From positions 1-64,000 of the forward strand of contig JAJDCX010000034.1 in the NCBI GenBank assembly GCA_029260615.1: a DNA stretch of 64,000 bases. The letters run 5' to 3'. Below are positions 1 to 9,015 of this stretch, one piece after another. A program made the position numbers and the translations under genes. The DNA comes from Phycisphaeraceae bacterium (GTDB taxonomy: Bacteria; Planctomycetota; Phycisphaerae; Phycisphaerales; Phycisphaeraceae). Every line of letters starts with the position of its first letter. Within the stretch, counting starts at the first letter, position 1. The notes under the pieces are model-generated. The model saw only the letters and a program-made list of their open reading frames with translations, did no database searches and had not been told where the DNA came from.

Positions 1-187
<187 letters not shown>

Positions 188-220
188 CTAAGAGTCAACC
201 CTCCCCACCGTTCTGATTGT

Positions 221-1084
221 TTACTGCAGATCGAAGAGTTCGTTGGACTCGGGGCCGAACCAGCCGAAGTTCAGGTTGCGGTAGAAGTCTTCGAACTGGG
301 GGTTGGTGAAGGTCATGGTTTGGGCGTCGGCGTGTGCGTCGGCCCAGGCGGCGTGGGTGGTTGTCTTGTGGCGGAAGTGGATGGAGGGTGACCAGCGATC
401 CTGGGATGGCTGGCCGGGGAAACTCTGGATGAAGGGGGGTTCGGCGAAGGAGTATTCGATCAGCAGGTTTTGGCTGGCGATGATTTTGAAGAAGGCGGCG
501 TCGGTGAATATGACGGTGGCGGTGGGGTTAACGGGGTCGTTGGTGCGTGCGGTGTGTTGGGCTGCTTTGTTGCTTGTGCCGAAGAGGTCGTTGCGTCCGC
601 CGATGTAGGCGCGGTTGTAGCCGTAGCCGCCGTTGCCCGCCTCGAAACCTGGGGCGTCGTGGTCGAGTTGGTTTTCGAAGGTTGGGCAGGCGCGTACCTG
701 GCCGGTGCTTCCTATGTAGTTGGCCAGGGGTCCGCGAGTTGGGTCGAAGGTATTTTCTTCGGGCGTGCCGTTGCCGGAGGAGTCGCGTTGGCCGTGCCAG
801 CGTTGGTTGTTGCCGCCGGGCTCGAAGATGTCTTGCGCCGCGGGGACGTAGTAGCCGCTTGAGTCTTGGGCGTAGGCGGTGTTGGCCAGGGCGAGTTGCC
901 GGAGATTGGATAAACAGACGGCGCTACGGCCTGACTCGTGTGCTGCGCCAAGTGCGGGGAGGAGTATGCTTACTAGTAGTGCGATGATCGAGATGACGAC
1001 CAGTAATTCGATCAAGGTGAAGCCGACACGTCGCCGATTAAGCGGCGTGGCGGGTAAGTCGTGTTTTATGACAAGTGAAGTCAT
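221..1084 (-). CDS. Prepilin-type (pseudopilin) secreted protein
   Basis: 287 residues. Residues about 19-45 hold a class III prepilin signal: a short basic leader (LNRRRVG) then [20 protein letters not shown], with cleavage expected after the glycine and the conserved Glu at mature position 5. A soluble C-terminal domain follows, with Cys, Gly and aromatic residues and a late [16 protein letters not shown] segment reminiscent of the H-X9-DG region of planctomycete DUF1559-like proteins. Such proteins use the type II secretion/type IV pilus prepilin peptidase and occur in very large families in planctomycetes; individual roles are mostly unknown. It lies 14 bases downstream of the riboswitch-controlled PEP-CTERM gene, so it is probably in the same transcript. 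Confidence 0.85.
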   Translation of the reverse strand: MTSLVIKHDLPATPLNRRRVGFTLIELLVVISIIALLVSILLPALGAAHESGRSAVCLSNLRQLALANTAYAQDSSGYYVPAAQDIFEPGGNNQRWHGQRDSSGNGTPEENTFDPTRGPLANYIGSTGQVRACPTFENQLDHDAPGFEAGNGGYGYNRAYIGGRNDLFGTSNKAAQHTARTNDPVNPTATVIFTDAAFFKIIASQNLLIEYSFAEPPFIQSFPGQPSQDRWSPSIHFRHKTTTHAAWADAHADAQTMTFTNPQFEDFYRNLNFGWFGPESNELFDLQ

Positions 1085-1098
1085 TGGTCTAAGGATCT

Positions 1099-2145
1099 TC
1101 AGCGTCGGCGTAGGCCGAACATGGCCGTAGCACCAGCGAGCAGCAGTGCTGTTGCGGGTTCGGGTACGGTCGAGCCGGACGGCAGGGGTGTGCCTGCGTT
1201 CCAGTTACCTAGGACGAGGTTAAGGTCTTCGATGCCTACGAAGCCGTCGGCGTTGGCGTCGCCGAGGGATTGGGCCCCTGAGGGGACGGTGGTGTTCCAG
1301 TTGCCCAAGACGAGGTTGAGGTCTTCGATGCCGACGAAGCCGTTGGCGTCGAAGTCGCCTTGCTGTTCAAGTACTTGGAGGTAATCGACATCGGGTGCGA
1401 GGGATGTGCCGAAGGGGAAGGCGCTGTCGCTGACGGATCGCAGGCGGACGTAGGCGATGCTGGTTAAGTTGACGGGGTTGCCGTTGATGTCGATCGCGTC
1501 GGCGAGATCGAAGGCGTCGCCGGCGGGTGTGACGTCGAAGTAGCCCGGGAGGTTGGTGTCGTCGTCGAAGGGGGCGGAGTAGTTGAGGCTGAAGTCGGGG
1601 TTGCTGGTGATGGTGATGGGGTTGTTGGCTGTGCGCGGGTCGGTGATCTGGTTGTAGTTGCCGGGCTTTAGGAGGTAGAAGGTTTCATCCTGCCAGCCGT
1701 TGGGGGTGGCGCCTCCGCCGTCGGATTCGATGGCGACTTCGACGAAGCCGGGCTCGTAGAAGGTGAACGCGGCCGGGGCGTTGCCGACGACCAGGAGGTC
1801 GTTGCCGGGGCTATTGAGTAGTTCGACGCTGAATCCGACGACCAGGCCGGGGGTGCGGTTGTTTGTGCCGGTGGAAGGGTCGTCGGACCAGCCTCCCAGA
1901 GAAACGATCTGCGTCAACGTGCCTTGAGAGAGAGCGACCTGTACGCCGGGGCCTCCGAGAGCGGCTTGTGCGTTGTCGAAAAACTCTACGGGGTCGGACC
2001 CGAAGACCGCATCGACATTGTTGCCCGGCTCGTAGTAGCCGGGGACGTCGGCGTATCGCGCGGCCTGTGCCGGTGGACATAAAACCGATACACACACGCC
2101 GGCGGTGCCCATCCATCCAAACATCTTCCATGACTTTGCAAACAT
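1099..2145 (-). CDS. Secreted PEP-CTERM protein with two dockerin-like repeats, under a cobalamin riboswitch
   Basis: 348 residues from the start at 2145, chosen because a good GAGGAG ribosome site lies just upstream and a signal peptide follows at once (basic MFAKSWK, hydrophobic core, PAQAA cleavage site). The body is Gly/Asp-rich and beta-like with segments such as [26 protein letters not shown] and EPGFVEVAI. Near the C terminus are two near-identical calcium-binding dockerin type I-like repeats, each with [15 protein letters not shown]. The protein ends in a sorting tail: [12 protein letters not shown], a short hydrophobic stretch and GLRRR. PEP-CTERM proteins are exported and processed by an exosortase. 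The riboswitch makes a role in cobalamin capture or handling at the cell surface likely, but this is inference. Confidence 0.85.
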   Translation of the reverse strand: MFAKSWKMFGWMGTAGVCVSVLCPPAQAARYADVPGYYEPGNNVDAVFGSDPVEFFDNAQAALGGPGVQVALSQGTLTQIVSLGGWSDDPSTGTNNRTPGLVVGFSVELLNSPGNDLLVVGNAPAAFTFYEPGFVEVAIESDGGGATPNGWQDETFYLLKPGNYNQITDPRTANNPITITSNPDFSLNYSAPFDDDTNLPGYFDVTPAGDAFDLADAIDINGNPVNLTSIAYVRLRSVSDSAFPFGTSLAPDVDYLQVLEQQGDFDANGFVGIEDLNLVLGNWNTTVPSGAQSLGDANADGFVGIEDLNLVLGNWNAGTPLPSGSTVPEPATALLLAGATAMFGLRRR

Positions 2146-2304
2146 CGTGTTCTCCTCGCCCTGTTTCGCGCAGGGCAACCCCTCGACTGACAAAAAAATG
2201 TCCGTCCTCACGATGTTTGCTTGGGCGAATGCGGGCCGACGAGGGGGACGGCGACGCGGAACCTGCCCGGGCATCCCGTTCGCGAGGACACTATCGGCAC
2301 CCAA

Positions 2305-2510
2305 TGAGGCAGGTCTTCCGGCTTAGGGTTCCGTTTGCCAGCCTTCCCAATGGGCCCGTTGCAGGTCCATCAGTGGCTTGTTCGGCAAACGCAGGCTCAA
2401 CTACGATCAGTTGGGCCACCCATTACGGCGGCGCGTCCGCGGGGGAGTTTCAAGGTCAAGGCCCGATAAAAGCCTTGCTTTGAGCACCCCACTTCCCTTT
2501 TCACGCGGTC
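2305..2510 (-). promoter_or_regulatory. Cobalamin (AdoCbl-type) riboswitch
   Basis: Read on the minus strand, the 5' leader of the PEP-CTERM gene contains, in the right order, the conserved blocks of the cobalamin riboswitch: AAAAGGGAAGTGGGGTG near 2501, then CCCCCGCGGACGCGCCGC with CGTAATGGG, then the AAGCCACTG box near 2374, GGGAAGGC near 2347, and the closing GCCGGAAGACCTGCC ending near 2308. These form the B12-binding core and the P3-P6 junction of the family. The 160 bases to the start codon can hold the expression platform. Expression of the two downstream secreted proteins is expected to fall when cobalamin is plentiful. Confidence 0.9.
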
Positions 2511-2749
2511 TCGACGGTTGGCCCGCCGACACCACGCACCTGTGGGTTCAACTTCCAAGACACTAACGCAAGCTACCGGCGACCGCAACGGTGTGGTTTT
2601 CAGCACGGGGATATCCACAACGGCCCTGGATCGGCCGATAGAAACACCAACCGGCCCACCGGTGAGCCAGGATTGACGGTTTGTCTCTTGCCGGAACGGC
2701 CTTGAAATAGGCCGGGATTAGCCCCGGGATAGCCCCGGCGTAGGCGGAC
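2511..2749. other. Intergenic region without a recognised gene
   Basis: This stretch between the riboswitch leader and the tRNA promoter must contain the promoter of the minus-strand riboswitch transcript. I see no clear hexamers and no convincing open frame. Confidence 0.4.
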
Positions 2750-2777
2750 TTGAACCGTGCCGCCCGTTCGCTAAAAT
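2750..2777 (+). promoter_or_regulatory. Probable sigma-70 promoter of tRNA-Gly
   Basis: TTGAAC (2750-2755) and TAAAAT (2772-2777) are separated by 16 bases and lie 20 bases before the tRNA, which fits a housekeeping promoter with a short leader. Confidence 0.55.
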
Positions 2778-2796
2778 GGTGGGCTCGGATAAGCAT

Positions 2797-2868
2797 GCGG
2801 GTGTAGCTCAGTGGTAGAGCGTCACGTTGCCAACGTGAATGTCGTGAGTTCGAATCTCATCACCCGCT
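2797..2868 (+). tRNA. tRNA-Gly (anticodon GCC)
   Basis: A full cloverleaf can be drawn. The acceptor stem is GCGGGTG/CACCCGC (2797-2803 with 2861-2867). The D arm contains GCTC...GAGC. The anticodon stem TCACG/CGTGA encloses the loop TTGCCAA with GCC at 2829-2831. The T arm GTGAG-TTCGAAT-CTCAT is intact and T2868 is the discriminator. CCA is not encoded. The 42 bases from the anticodon loop to the 3' end recur exactly at 11805-11846, and degenerate copies occur at 53.2 and 56.0 kb, which suggests this gene type has been an attachment site for mobile DNA. Confidence 0.97.
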
Positions 2869-2873
2869 TTCAT

Positions 2874-2912
2874 AAAGCCCTCCACAACAACAGGTTGCGG
2901 AGGGTTTTGTTG
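2874..2912 (+). terminator. Rho-independent terminator after tRNA-Gly
   Basis: CCCTCC (2878-2883) pairs with GGAGGG (2899-2904) across a 15-base loop containing AACAGGTTGC and is followed by TTTTGTTGTTT. Relatives of this terminator recur at 11.85, 53.24, 56.02, 56.61 and 58.94 kb. The 220 bases that follow, up to the porin gene, hold nothing I recognise. Confidence 0.8.
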
Positions 2913-3133
2913 TTTAAATTTGAACTCTCGACATTCACTCACATGGGGTGTGATGTAAGACGTGAGTCGGTTGGTTTGACCAAGCACCCCCGCGATGAGG
3001 TCTTGATAGCATCTCTTGCTCTACGTCAGTACATCTCGATCAATGCAGAGTCTTTATGTAATAGTCGTGTGCCAGTTTTATGTGATATGCATTCCGAATC
3101 GCTCGACGAAGCTGGCGTAAATCCCGGGCTGCA

Positions 3134-4456
3134 CTAGAACAGCACCTGGAATTGGGTGCGGACTGCCATCTCGTCTTCCATGCCCGTGATCAAGCCCAGG
3201 CCACTGCTGCTGGCACTGGCACCGAACGGGTTTGAGGACGGTAGCATGTCGTTGAGCCAGATCACATCGGCGGTGAGCTTTGTACGGTGGCCTTTGATGT
3301 AGTAGTTCACACCTGCGACGCAGCCGTCGAACGTGTTTTCACCTGAGATGTCGCCGTCGATGGAGAACCATTGACCGAAGACCTCGACCTTGTCGGGCAC
3401 GAGGTGGACGCCGCCCTGGACGACGAAACCGGTCATGTCACGGTCCGGGGTTGTGGCCTCATCGGAATCGATCGTCGCGCCGATGTAAGCGGCAAAGAGG
3501 TTCAGCGGGCCGTTCTCCCATTGCACGTCGATGGTGTGTGAGTGGTAGTCGGAGGTTCCACCATTTCGGCCGTCGCCGTATTCCAGGTGGTAGGCACCAC
3601 CGATATTCAGGAACTGCTCCTGACCACTCCAACCGGTGAAGTCTTTGCCCTGGCTCCGTTTGCCCTGAACCAGGTAATCGATACGGCCGGTCAGTGCGAT
3701 CTCAGATTCGTCCTCATCGAAATCGGAGCGTTCGGAGTTGGCGCCGTCACTGATCATGAAGTTGATCAGGATCAAGCCGTCGTCATAACGCAGGCGGACG
3801 CCCTCAGCGCGATTGAGTGTGAAGTACTCATTAGTCGGCGTACGCTCTACAGCGAGCAGCTTGCTCGAACTGGTAAGTTCCTCGGTCAACAGTGGCAGCT
3901 TCATCAGGCCAGCCGCGATCTGGACGTTGTCGCTGACCTGGTAACCGATCTCGTAATCCTCCAGGAATACGCTGCCGTCGCCCCGGTCGGTGGCCAAGGT
4001 TACTTTGTACTTGATCTTTGGGCTGGAGATGTGACCGTTGGCCTTGAGCTTCAGCCGTCTTGTCTGGAACCCGCCCTCGTCCTCGTCACCCGTGCTCGTG
4101 TCCTGATTGTTCCAGATATAGCGGAAGTCGATCTGGCCCCCGAGGTACAGGGCGAACGTCCCGTCGGCGTTGCGGAGGAAGAAGTGTTTACCATCGTGCC
4201 CGGCGATCGTGCCGTCATTTAGCAGCGAAGCGCGAGTGTCGGCGTCGGACAGCACTTCCATGATCAGGCCTTTGACCTCTTCGGCGCGACGTTCGTTCAG
4301 CCAATTGTCGCCTTGATCTGCTTCGACCTGTGCCAGCTTCGCACTCATGGCATCAAGCTGCGCCTGCATGTCGGCGGTCTGATCGCCTTGTACCGGGGTC
4401 AACAGACTTAGGGCGGCAATCATAAACGTGGCGGTTTTCCAGTGATTCCGTAGCAT
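3134..4456 (-). CDS. Phosphate-selective porin, OprP/OprO-like
   Basis: 440 residues with an N-terminal signal peptide (hydrophobic core FMIAALSLLTPV, cleavage near VQG), a coiled-coil/spacer stretch (MQAQLDAMSAKLAQVEAD), then a long run of alternating beta strands such as FALYLGGQIDFRYIW, RRLKLKANGHI and IKYKVTLATDRGDGSV. The final residue is Phe in QFQVLF, as expected for an outer-membrane barrel. The GGQIDFRY start of the barrel and the overall length match the O and P porin family (PF07396). It is divergent from phoB and next to the pst genes, so a role in outer-membrane phosphate entry under phosphate limitation is likely. Substrate selectivity itself cannot be read from the sequence. 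Confidence 0.8.
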   Translation of the reverse strand: MLRNHWKTATFMIAALSLLTPVQGDQTADMQAQLDAMSAKLAQVEADQGDNWLNERRAEEVKGLIMEVLSDADTRASLLNDGTIAGHDGKHFFLRNADGTFALYLGGQIDFRYIWNNQDTSTGDEDEGGFQTRRLKLKANGHISSPKIKYKVTLATDRGDGSVFLEDYEIGYQVSDNVQIAAGLMKLPLLTEELTSSSKLLAVERTPTNEYFTLNRAEGVRLRYDDGLILINFMISDGANSERSDFDEDESEIALTGRIDYLVQGKRSQGKDFTGWSGQEQFLNIGGAYHLEYGDGRNGGTSDYHSHTIDVQWENGPLNLFAAYIGATIDSDEATTPDRDMTGFVVQGGVHLVPDKVEVFGQWFSIDGDISGENTFDGCVAGVNYYIKGHRTKLTADVIWLNDMLPSSNPFGASASSSGLGLITGMEDEMAVRTQFQVLF

Positions 4457-4718
4457 GATGAATATACTCCGTTACTTAGGAAATAGAACTGTCCCGTAAA
4501 TTGACGGCGGGATAGTCGCATAAACCACGGATGGTATTTCGGGAGAGAGCCGGGATTAACCGGTTACTAACACAATCGCGGCTTGGTCATGGTATTGTGT
4601 CTGTGTTACCCCGATTGATTACGAGTCCGCATTCGAAATCGGTGGTGGCTGTTGGTGAGACACGAAGAACGTATTGTCTGCATGACATGCCCATTGACCG
4701 TTAACACCCGTAACCCCT
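4457..4718. promoter_or_regulatory. Divergent promoter region between porin and phoB
   Basis: 262 bases separate the two divergent genes. A CTAACACAA half-site at 4567-4575 matches the repeat unit of the Pho-box-like element before pstS, and TTAACACCCGTAACCCC lies just before the phoB start. I cannot place -35/-10 hexamers with confidence. No Shine-Dalgarno sequence is visible before phoB. Confidence 0.4.
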
Positions 4719-5414
4719 ATGATCCGACCGCAATCCCCCAGTCAACACTCTCTCCTGGTTGTTGAGGACGAGCAGGATCTGCTCGAGGTGCTGCGTTTCA
4801 GCTTGGATAAAGAAGGTTTCTCGGTGCGGACAGCGGGAAATGGCGAGGACGCAATCCGTCTGGTCCGGGAGCAACGGCCTGACCTGATCGTGCTGGACCT
4901 GATGCTGCCAACCATCGACGGGCTGGCGGTCTGTCGGGCGATCCGTTCTACGGAGAAGACCCGCGACATCCCGATTGTGATGCTGACTGCCCGCGGTGAG
5001 GAGGCGGACATTGTTCGTGGTCTGGAGGCCGGGGCTGACGACTATGTGACCAAGCCATTCAGCCCAAAAATCCTGATTGCAAGGATCCATGCCGTGCTGC
5101 GCCGCTCGACATCGGTGGGTGAGGGTATTGTTGAAGTGGGGAGGGTCCGGTTGAATCCCGAGCGTCATGAGGTCGTGGCCGACGACAAGCGTGTAGACCT
5201 GACGGCGACAGAATTCAGCTTGCTGAAGCTGTTGATGACCAAGCCCGGACGGGTCTATACACGGCAACAGATCATTGACTCGCTGCATGACGGCTTCGCG
5301 GCGGTGACCGATCGGTCTGTGGATGTGCAAGTGGTTTCCCTAAGACGCAAGCTGGGAACCGCGGGCGAACGGGTCCAAACCGTACGGGGCGTGGGCTACC
5401 GTTTTGGTGAATAA
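4719..5414 (+). CDS. phoB: Phosphate regulon response regulator PhoB-like
   Basis: 231 residues. The N-terminal receiver domain (about 10-125) has the acidic pair in VVEDE, the phosphoacceptor Asp60 in LIVLDLMLP, the Thr/Ala of MLTAR and the Lys of VTKPFSP. The C-terminal OmpR/PhoB winged helix (about 140-230) ends in the typical RVQTVRGVGYRFGE. It is the DNA-binding partner of the PhoR kinase encoded 23 bases downstream and probably activates pst and porin transcription under phosphate starvation. The neighbouring porin, pst and phoU genes support phoB rather than another OmpR-family regulator. Confidence 0.92.
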   Translation: MIRPQSPSQHSLLVVEDEQDLLEVLRFSLDKEGFSVRTAGNGEDAIRLVREQRPDLIVLDLMLPTIDGLAVCRAIRSTEKTRDIPIVMLTARGEEADIVRGLEAGADDYVTKPFSPKILIARIHAVLRRSTSVGEGIVEVGRVRLNPERHEVVADDKRVDLTATEFSLLKLLMTKPGRVYTRQQIIDSLHDGFAAVTDRSVDVQVVSLRRKLGTAGERVQTVRGVGYRFGE

Positions 5415-5437
5415 GCTGGCGTTTTTAGGCTTAACGC

Positions 5438-6820
5438 TTGAGGATTCTGCGCGTCGGGGCGTGGACGGGTACGATCTATACCATGCGATCCGCCGAGATA
5501 TACAGCTTGCTTGCACATCAGGAGGCCTCGGGCGGGACGGTGGCTGTATTGATCGGCGCGGCGATCTTTGCTGGGGTCATGCTGGCGATCATGGTGCTGA
5601 TCAGCCGATCGATCCGCGAACTGCGCAAGGGTGCGGAGCGTTTTGCCGGCGGTGACATGAGCAAGCGGATCGCGGTGAAAGGGCCTTTGCAGCTGGCGGC
5701 GTTGGCCGAGTCCTTGAACATCATGGCGGAGCAGTTGGCGGATCGGCTCTCAACAGTGATCCGGCAGCGCAATGAGTTGGGCGCGGTGCACGGATCGATG
5801 GTTGAGGGTGTTTTGGCGATCGACCGCGAGCAGAACATCCTGAGCCTGAACCGGGCCGCATCGGAGATGCTTTCTCTGGATGTGACTTCGGCGATCGGTC
5901 GGAGTATTTACGAGGCGGTGCGGAATGTCGAGCTTCAGCAGGTCATCCAGCAAACACTGGAGAAGGACAGCGCGGTCGCCGGGGAGATGACGCTCGCCGG
6001 GGCCGCCTTGGCAGGGTCTGGCGAAAACGACGATCGCACGATCCAGATACAAAGCGCTCTGCTGCGCGATGATGAGGGGCAACGGATCGGTCTGGTGCTG
6101 GTATTGCACGACGTGACACAGCTCCGTCGACTGGAATCGGTCAGGCAGGATTTTGTGGGCAACGTGTCGCACGAGGTGAAGACCCCGGTCAGCGCGATCA
6201 AAGCGGCGGTGGAGACGGTACGAGACCTGCCGGACTCTGGCGGTGAGGATGCCCAACGGTTTCTTAAGATCATCTCCCGACAGTCGGATCGTCTGGCGGC
6301 GATCGTGGACGACCTACTTAGCCTGGCGAGGATCGAGCAGGCGGGTGACGGGGGCTTGCAGGATACACGCCCCGCACCGCTTTGGCCGGTGATTGCATCG
6401 GCGATTGAGACATGCCAGGCAGGTGCGGACGCTAATCAGACCCATCTCTATACGGAGTGTGACCGAAGTGTTCAGGCACTGATCAGCGAGCAGCTTCTAG
6501 CACAAGCGGTGATCAACCTGATAGACAACGCGGTGAAGTACAGCGATCCAGACACATCCGTTCAGGTGCATTGTGACGTGACAGACGGCGAGGCGGTGAT
6601 CAGCGTCACCGATCAGGGCCGGGGGATCGAGCCCAAGCATCTGCCTCGTGTGTTCGAGCGGTTCTACCGGACGGACAAAGCTCGCAGCCGGGAGCTCGGC
6701 GGCACGGGGCTGGGTCTGTCGATCGTCAAGCACATCGCCGAAGCGCACGGCGGCCGCGTTAGCGTGGACAGCAAGCCGGGGTCGGGCAGCACCTTCCGTG
6801 TACATCTGCCTGTTTGTTAA
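5438..6820 (+). CDS. phoR: Phosphate sensor histidine kinase PhoR-like, short N terminus
   Basis: 460 residues from a TTG start (an ATG at 5483 is an alternative). One transmembrane helix (about 33-56) leads into a HAMP-like linker (RSIRELRKGAERFAGGD), a PAS domain (about 112-230), the HisKA phosphoacceptor His245 in NVSHEVKTP, and a HATPase_c domain with an N-box (INLIDNAVKYS), DQGRGI and GGTGLGLSIVKHI. It phosphorylates PhoB. The usual first membrane helix and the extracytoplasmic segment before the HAMP are missing, and no other frame upstream encodes them, so input probably comes through the membrane/cytoplasmic part and PstB-PhoU. The 23-base gap to phoB implies cotranscription. Confidence 0.9.
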   Translation: MRILRVGAWTGTIYTMRSAEIYSLLAHQEASGGTVAVLIGAAIFAGVMLAIMVLISRSIRELRKGAERFAGGDMSKRIAVKGPLQLAALAESLNIMAEQLADRLSTVIRQRNELGAVHGSMVEGVLAIDREQNILSLNRAASEMLSLDVTSAIGRSIYEAVRNVELQQVIQQTLEKDSAVAGEMTLAGAALAGSGENDDRTIQIQSALLRDDEGQRIGLVLVLHDVTQLRRLESVRQDFVGNVSHEVKTPVSAIKAAVETVRDLPDSGGEDAQRFLKIISRQSDRLAAIVDDLLSLARIEQAGDGGLQDTRPAPLWPVIASAIETCQAGADANQTHLYTECDRSVQALISEQLLAQAVINLIDNAVKYSDPDTSVQVHCDVTDGEAVISVTDQGRGIEPKHLPRVFERFYRTDKARSRELGGTGLGLSIVKHIAEAHGGRVSVDSKPGSGSTFRVHLPVC

Positions 6821-6835
6821 TGCGTAATCATCAGT

Positions 6836-6863
6836 GTGTTAGAGGCGAAATCTTCGCTAACAC
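6836..6863 (+). terminator. Hairpin after phoR (weak terminator or operator)
   Basis: GTGTTAG and CTAACAC (6836-6842, 6857-6863) pair around an inner GCGAA/TTCGC stem with the loop ATC. There is no T-run, so it may slow rather than stop transcription, or serve as a palindromic regulator site. Its right arm is part of the Pho-box-like repeat. Confidence 0.45.
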
Positions 6864-6878
6864 AAATCTAACATAACG
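6857..6878 (+). promoter_or_regulatory. Pho-box-like direct repeat before pstS
   Basis: Two copies of CTAACAYAA start 11 bases apart (6857 and 6868), giving CTAACACAAATCTAACATAA. The 11-base period and the CT..CA.A.A pattern match the layout of the enterobacterial Pho box (CTGTCAT repeats), with AA in place of GT. It lies about 100 bases before the pstS start, a fitting place for a PhoB activator site. Confidence 0.55.
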
Positions 6879-6976
6879 CTCACGTTCTGCTCATGGGTGT
6901 GGTTTAAGCTTCTCGGGCATCCGGGTCGCGATGACCCGGGAGAACAAAGTCCCCGCACACTCAAGGAGCAACGATC

Positions 6977-7978
6977 ATGTTCGCCATCAAAAAGCCCAGC
7001 GTGCTCGCCGCCGCCCTGACCGTGACTGCACTGAGCCTGTTCGGCGCGTCGAACACAGTTCATGCTCAAGCACTCAAAGGCACTGTGAAGATCGACGGAT
7101 CGAGTACCGTGTACCCGATCACTGAAGCCGTGGCCGAGGAGTTCGGCGCAGAAAACCGTAAGGTGCGTGTGACCGTCGGTATCTCCGGGACCGGCGGCGG
7201 GTTCAAGCGGTTCTCCACCGGCGAGACCGACGTCTCCGACGCTTCGCGCCCGATCAAGAAAAAAGAACTGGACAAGGCGATTGAAAACGGCGTCGAGTTC
7301 ATCGAGATTCCGGTTGCCTACGACGGGCTTTCGATCGTCGTCAACAAGGACAACGACTTCGTCGATGCACTGACCGTCGATGAGTTAAAGAAGATCTTCC
7401 TGGACGGCAGCACGGTCAAGACGTGGCAGGATGTCCGCCCGGAATGGCCCGCGGTTGAGGTCAAGCTGTACGCCCCCGGTACCGACTCGGGCACGTTCGA
7501 CTACTTCAAAGAAGTCGTCGCGGGCAAGACCGGCTCAATCCGTGCAGACATGAGCGTCTCCGAAGACGACAACGTCCTGGTCCGCGGGGTTGCAGGCTCC
7601 AAGGGCGCGATCGGGTTCTTCGGTTGTGCCTACTACTTCGAGAACGCTGACAAGCTGCGTGCGGTTCCGATCGACGGCGGCAAGGGCGCGGTCCTGCCAG
7701 ACAAGGGCACGATCGAGTCGGGTGAATACGCCCCATTCAGCAGGCCTTTATTCATCTACGTCAACGCCAAGGCCGCCGACCGCCCCGAGGTCAATGCCTT
7801 TGTTGAGTTCTACTTGGAAAACGCCCCGGAGCTCGCCGAGGAGGTTGGCTACGTCCGCCTGCCCAGCGAGATCATCGCACTGACCCAGGGTAACTACCGT
7901 GCCCGCAAGACCGGTACGCAGTTTCTCGATGAGAATGGCGAGAAGGTGCGCGGCCCACTGACCGAGGTGTATCGCTGA
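6977..7978 (+). CDS. pstS: Phosphate-binding protein PstS
   Basis: 333 residues with an AAGGAG site 11 bases before the start. A Sec signal peptide ends at about VHAQA (residue 31). The phosphate-binding loops are visible: [10 protein letters not shown], the [12 protein letters not shown] segment with the ASRPI motif that follows, and [13 protein letters not shown]. The protein is the extracytoplasmic phosphate receptor feeding the PstCAB importer encoded immediately downstream. Length and motifs fit the SphX/PstS branch without a lipobox, so it is probably soluble in the periplasm. A hairpin with a T-run after the gene may allow more PstS than membrane components to be made. Confidence 0.95.
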   Translation: MFAIKKPSVLAAALTVTALSLFGASNTVHAQALKGTVKIDGSSTVYPITEAVAEEFGAENRKVRVTVGISGTGGGFKRFSTGETDVSDASRPIKKKELDKAIENGVEFIEIPVAYDGLSIVVNKDNDFVDALTVDELKKIFLDGSTVKTWQDVRPEWPAVEVKLYAPGTDSGTFDYFKEVVAGKTGSIRADMSVSEDDNVLVRGVAGSKGAIGFFGCAYYFENADKLRAVPIDGGKGAVLPDKGTIESGEYAPFSRPLFIYVNAKAADRPEVNAFVEFYLENAPELAEEVGYVRLPSEIIALTQGNYRARKTGTQFLDENGEKVRGPLTEVYR

Positions 7979-8006
7979 TTCAGGTTACCAATCCAACACT
8001 ATCACC

Positions 8007-8041
8007 GCGTGAGGTCGCTTGATGGCGGCTTCACGCTTTTT
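8007..8041 (+). terminator. Hairpin with T-run between pstS and pstC (partial terminator)
   Basis: GCGTGA (8007-8012) pairs with TCACGC (8031-8036), with inner CGC/GCG pairing, followed at once by TTTTT. In a pst operon this placement commonly lowers expression of the permease genes relative to the binding protein. Confidence 0.65.
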
Positions 8042-8064
8042 GACAGGAATATGACACGAACACC

Positions 8065-9015
8065 ATGACAACGATCACCGCACAATCTCCGCCCGCGCTG
8101 CCTCAGGGAAAGCCAAAGTCCAAGGCCCTACGCCGTGTACGCGAATCCTGCATCATGGCCGGGCTTATAGGCTGCGGCGTATTTTCTATTGCGACTACCG
8201 CGACGATCATCGTCATCCTGGCGGTCGAGGCGTTTCGTTTCTTCAGGCTCGATGAGGTGTCTTTCTGGGAGTTCATAAGCGGTACGAAATGGAGCCCGCT
8301 GCTGGGGGCCGAGAAGCACTTCGGCATCTGGCCGCTTATTTCGGGGACACTGTTGGTCACGCTGGTCGCGATGTCGGTGGCTTTGCCTTTGGGTCTGATC
8401 ACCGCGATCTGGCTTAGTGAGTACGCCAAACCCAAAGTCCGTGCGGTCATCAAGCCGGTATTGGAGGTGCTGGCTGGGATACCGACGGTTGTGTTTGGGT
8501 TCTTTGCGTTGACGGTGATCACGCCGGGGCTACGTTGGATACACGAGGGTTTCGGTGTTTACAACGCCGCGAGTGCGGGATTGGCGGTCGCGGTGATGTG
8601 CCTGCCGATCGTGACGAGCCTGTCTGAGGATGCTTTACGTGCCGTCCCGCGGAGCCTGCGTGAAGGGGCATTTGGCTTGGGGGCAACACGGTTCGAGGTG
8701 GCGGTCAGGGTCGTCACACCCGCGGCACTGTCTGGGATCGTGGCTGCGTTCCTCTTAGCGATCGCACGTGCGGTGGGTGAGACGATGATCGTTGCGCTGG
8801 CGGCCGGGGCTTCGCCGAGTCTGACAATGGACCCTCGCAGCGAGGTCCAGCCCATGACCGGGTACATGGTCCAGATATTCTTAGGCGACGCCAGCAACTT
8901 CGGCCCGGAGTATTACTCCAGCTACGCGGTCGCGGCGACGCTGTTCCTGATGACACTGCTGCTTACTTTGATCGGCCACCGTGTCCGTGTGCGGTACAGG
9001 CAGGTGTACGAATGA
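8065..9015 (+). CDS. pstC: Phosphate ABC transporter permease PstC
   Basis: 316 residues with about six membrane helices. The first is near residues 30-57 (MAGLIGCGVFSIATTATIIVILAVEAF). The permease core carries the family segments WPLISGTLLVTLVAM, PLGLITAIWLSEYA, EVLAGIPTVVFGFFAL and the EAA loop EDALRAVPRSLREGAFGLGATRFE that docks to PstB. It forms the inner-membrane channel with PstA. Its stop overlaps the pstA start (ATGA), so the two are translationally coupled. Confidence 0.95.
   Translation: MTTITAQSPPALPQGKPKSKALRRVRESCIMAGLIGCGVFSIATTATIIVILAVEAFRFFRLDEVSFWEFISGTKWSPLLGAEKHFGIWPLISGTLLVTLVAMSVALPLGLITAIWLSEYAKPKVRAVIKPVLEVLAGIPTVVFGFFALTVITPGLRWIHEGFGVYNAASAGLAVAVMCLPIVTSLSEDALRAVPRSLREGAFGLGATRFEVAVRVVTPAALSGIVAAFLLAIARAVGETMIVALAAGASPSLTMDPRSEVQPMTGYMVQIFLGDASNFGPEYYSSYAVAATLFLMTLLLTLIGHRVRVRYRQVYE

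Noticed and set aside
1863-2483. A 206-residue plus-strand frame across the PEP-CTERM leader
   Set aside because: It overlaps the riboswitch and the real gene on the other strand, and its translation is Arg/Ser-rich without domains.
2811-3137. Plus-strand frame after the tRNA
   Set aside because: It starts inside the tRNA and has no recognisable domain or ribosome site.
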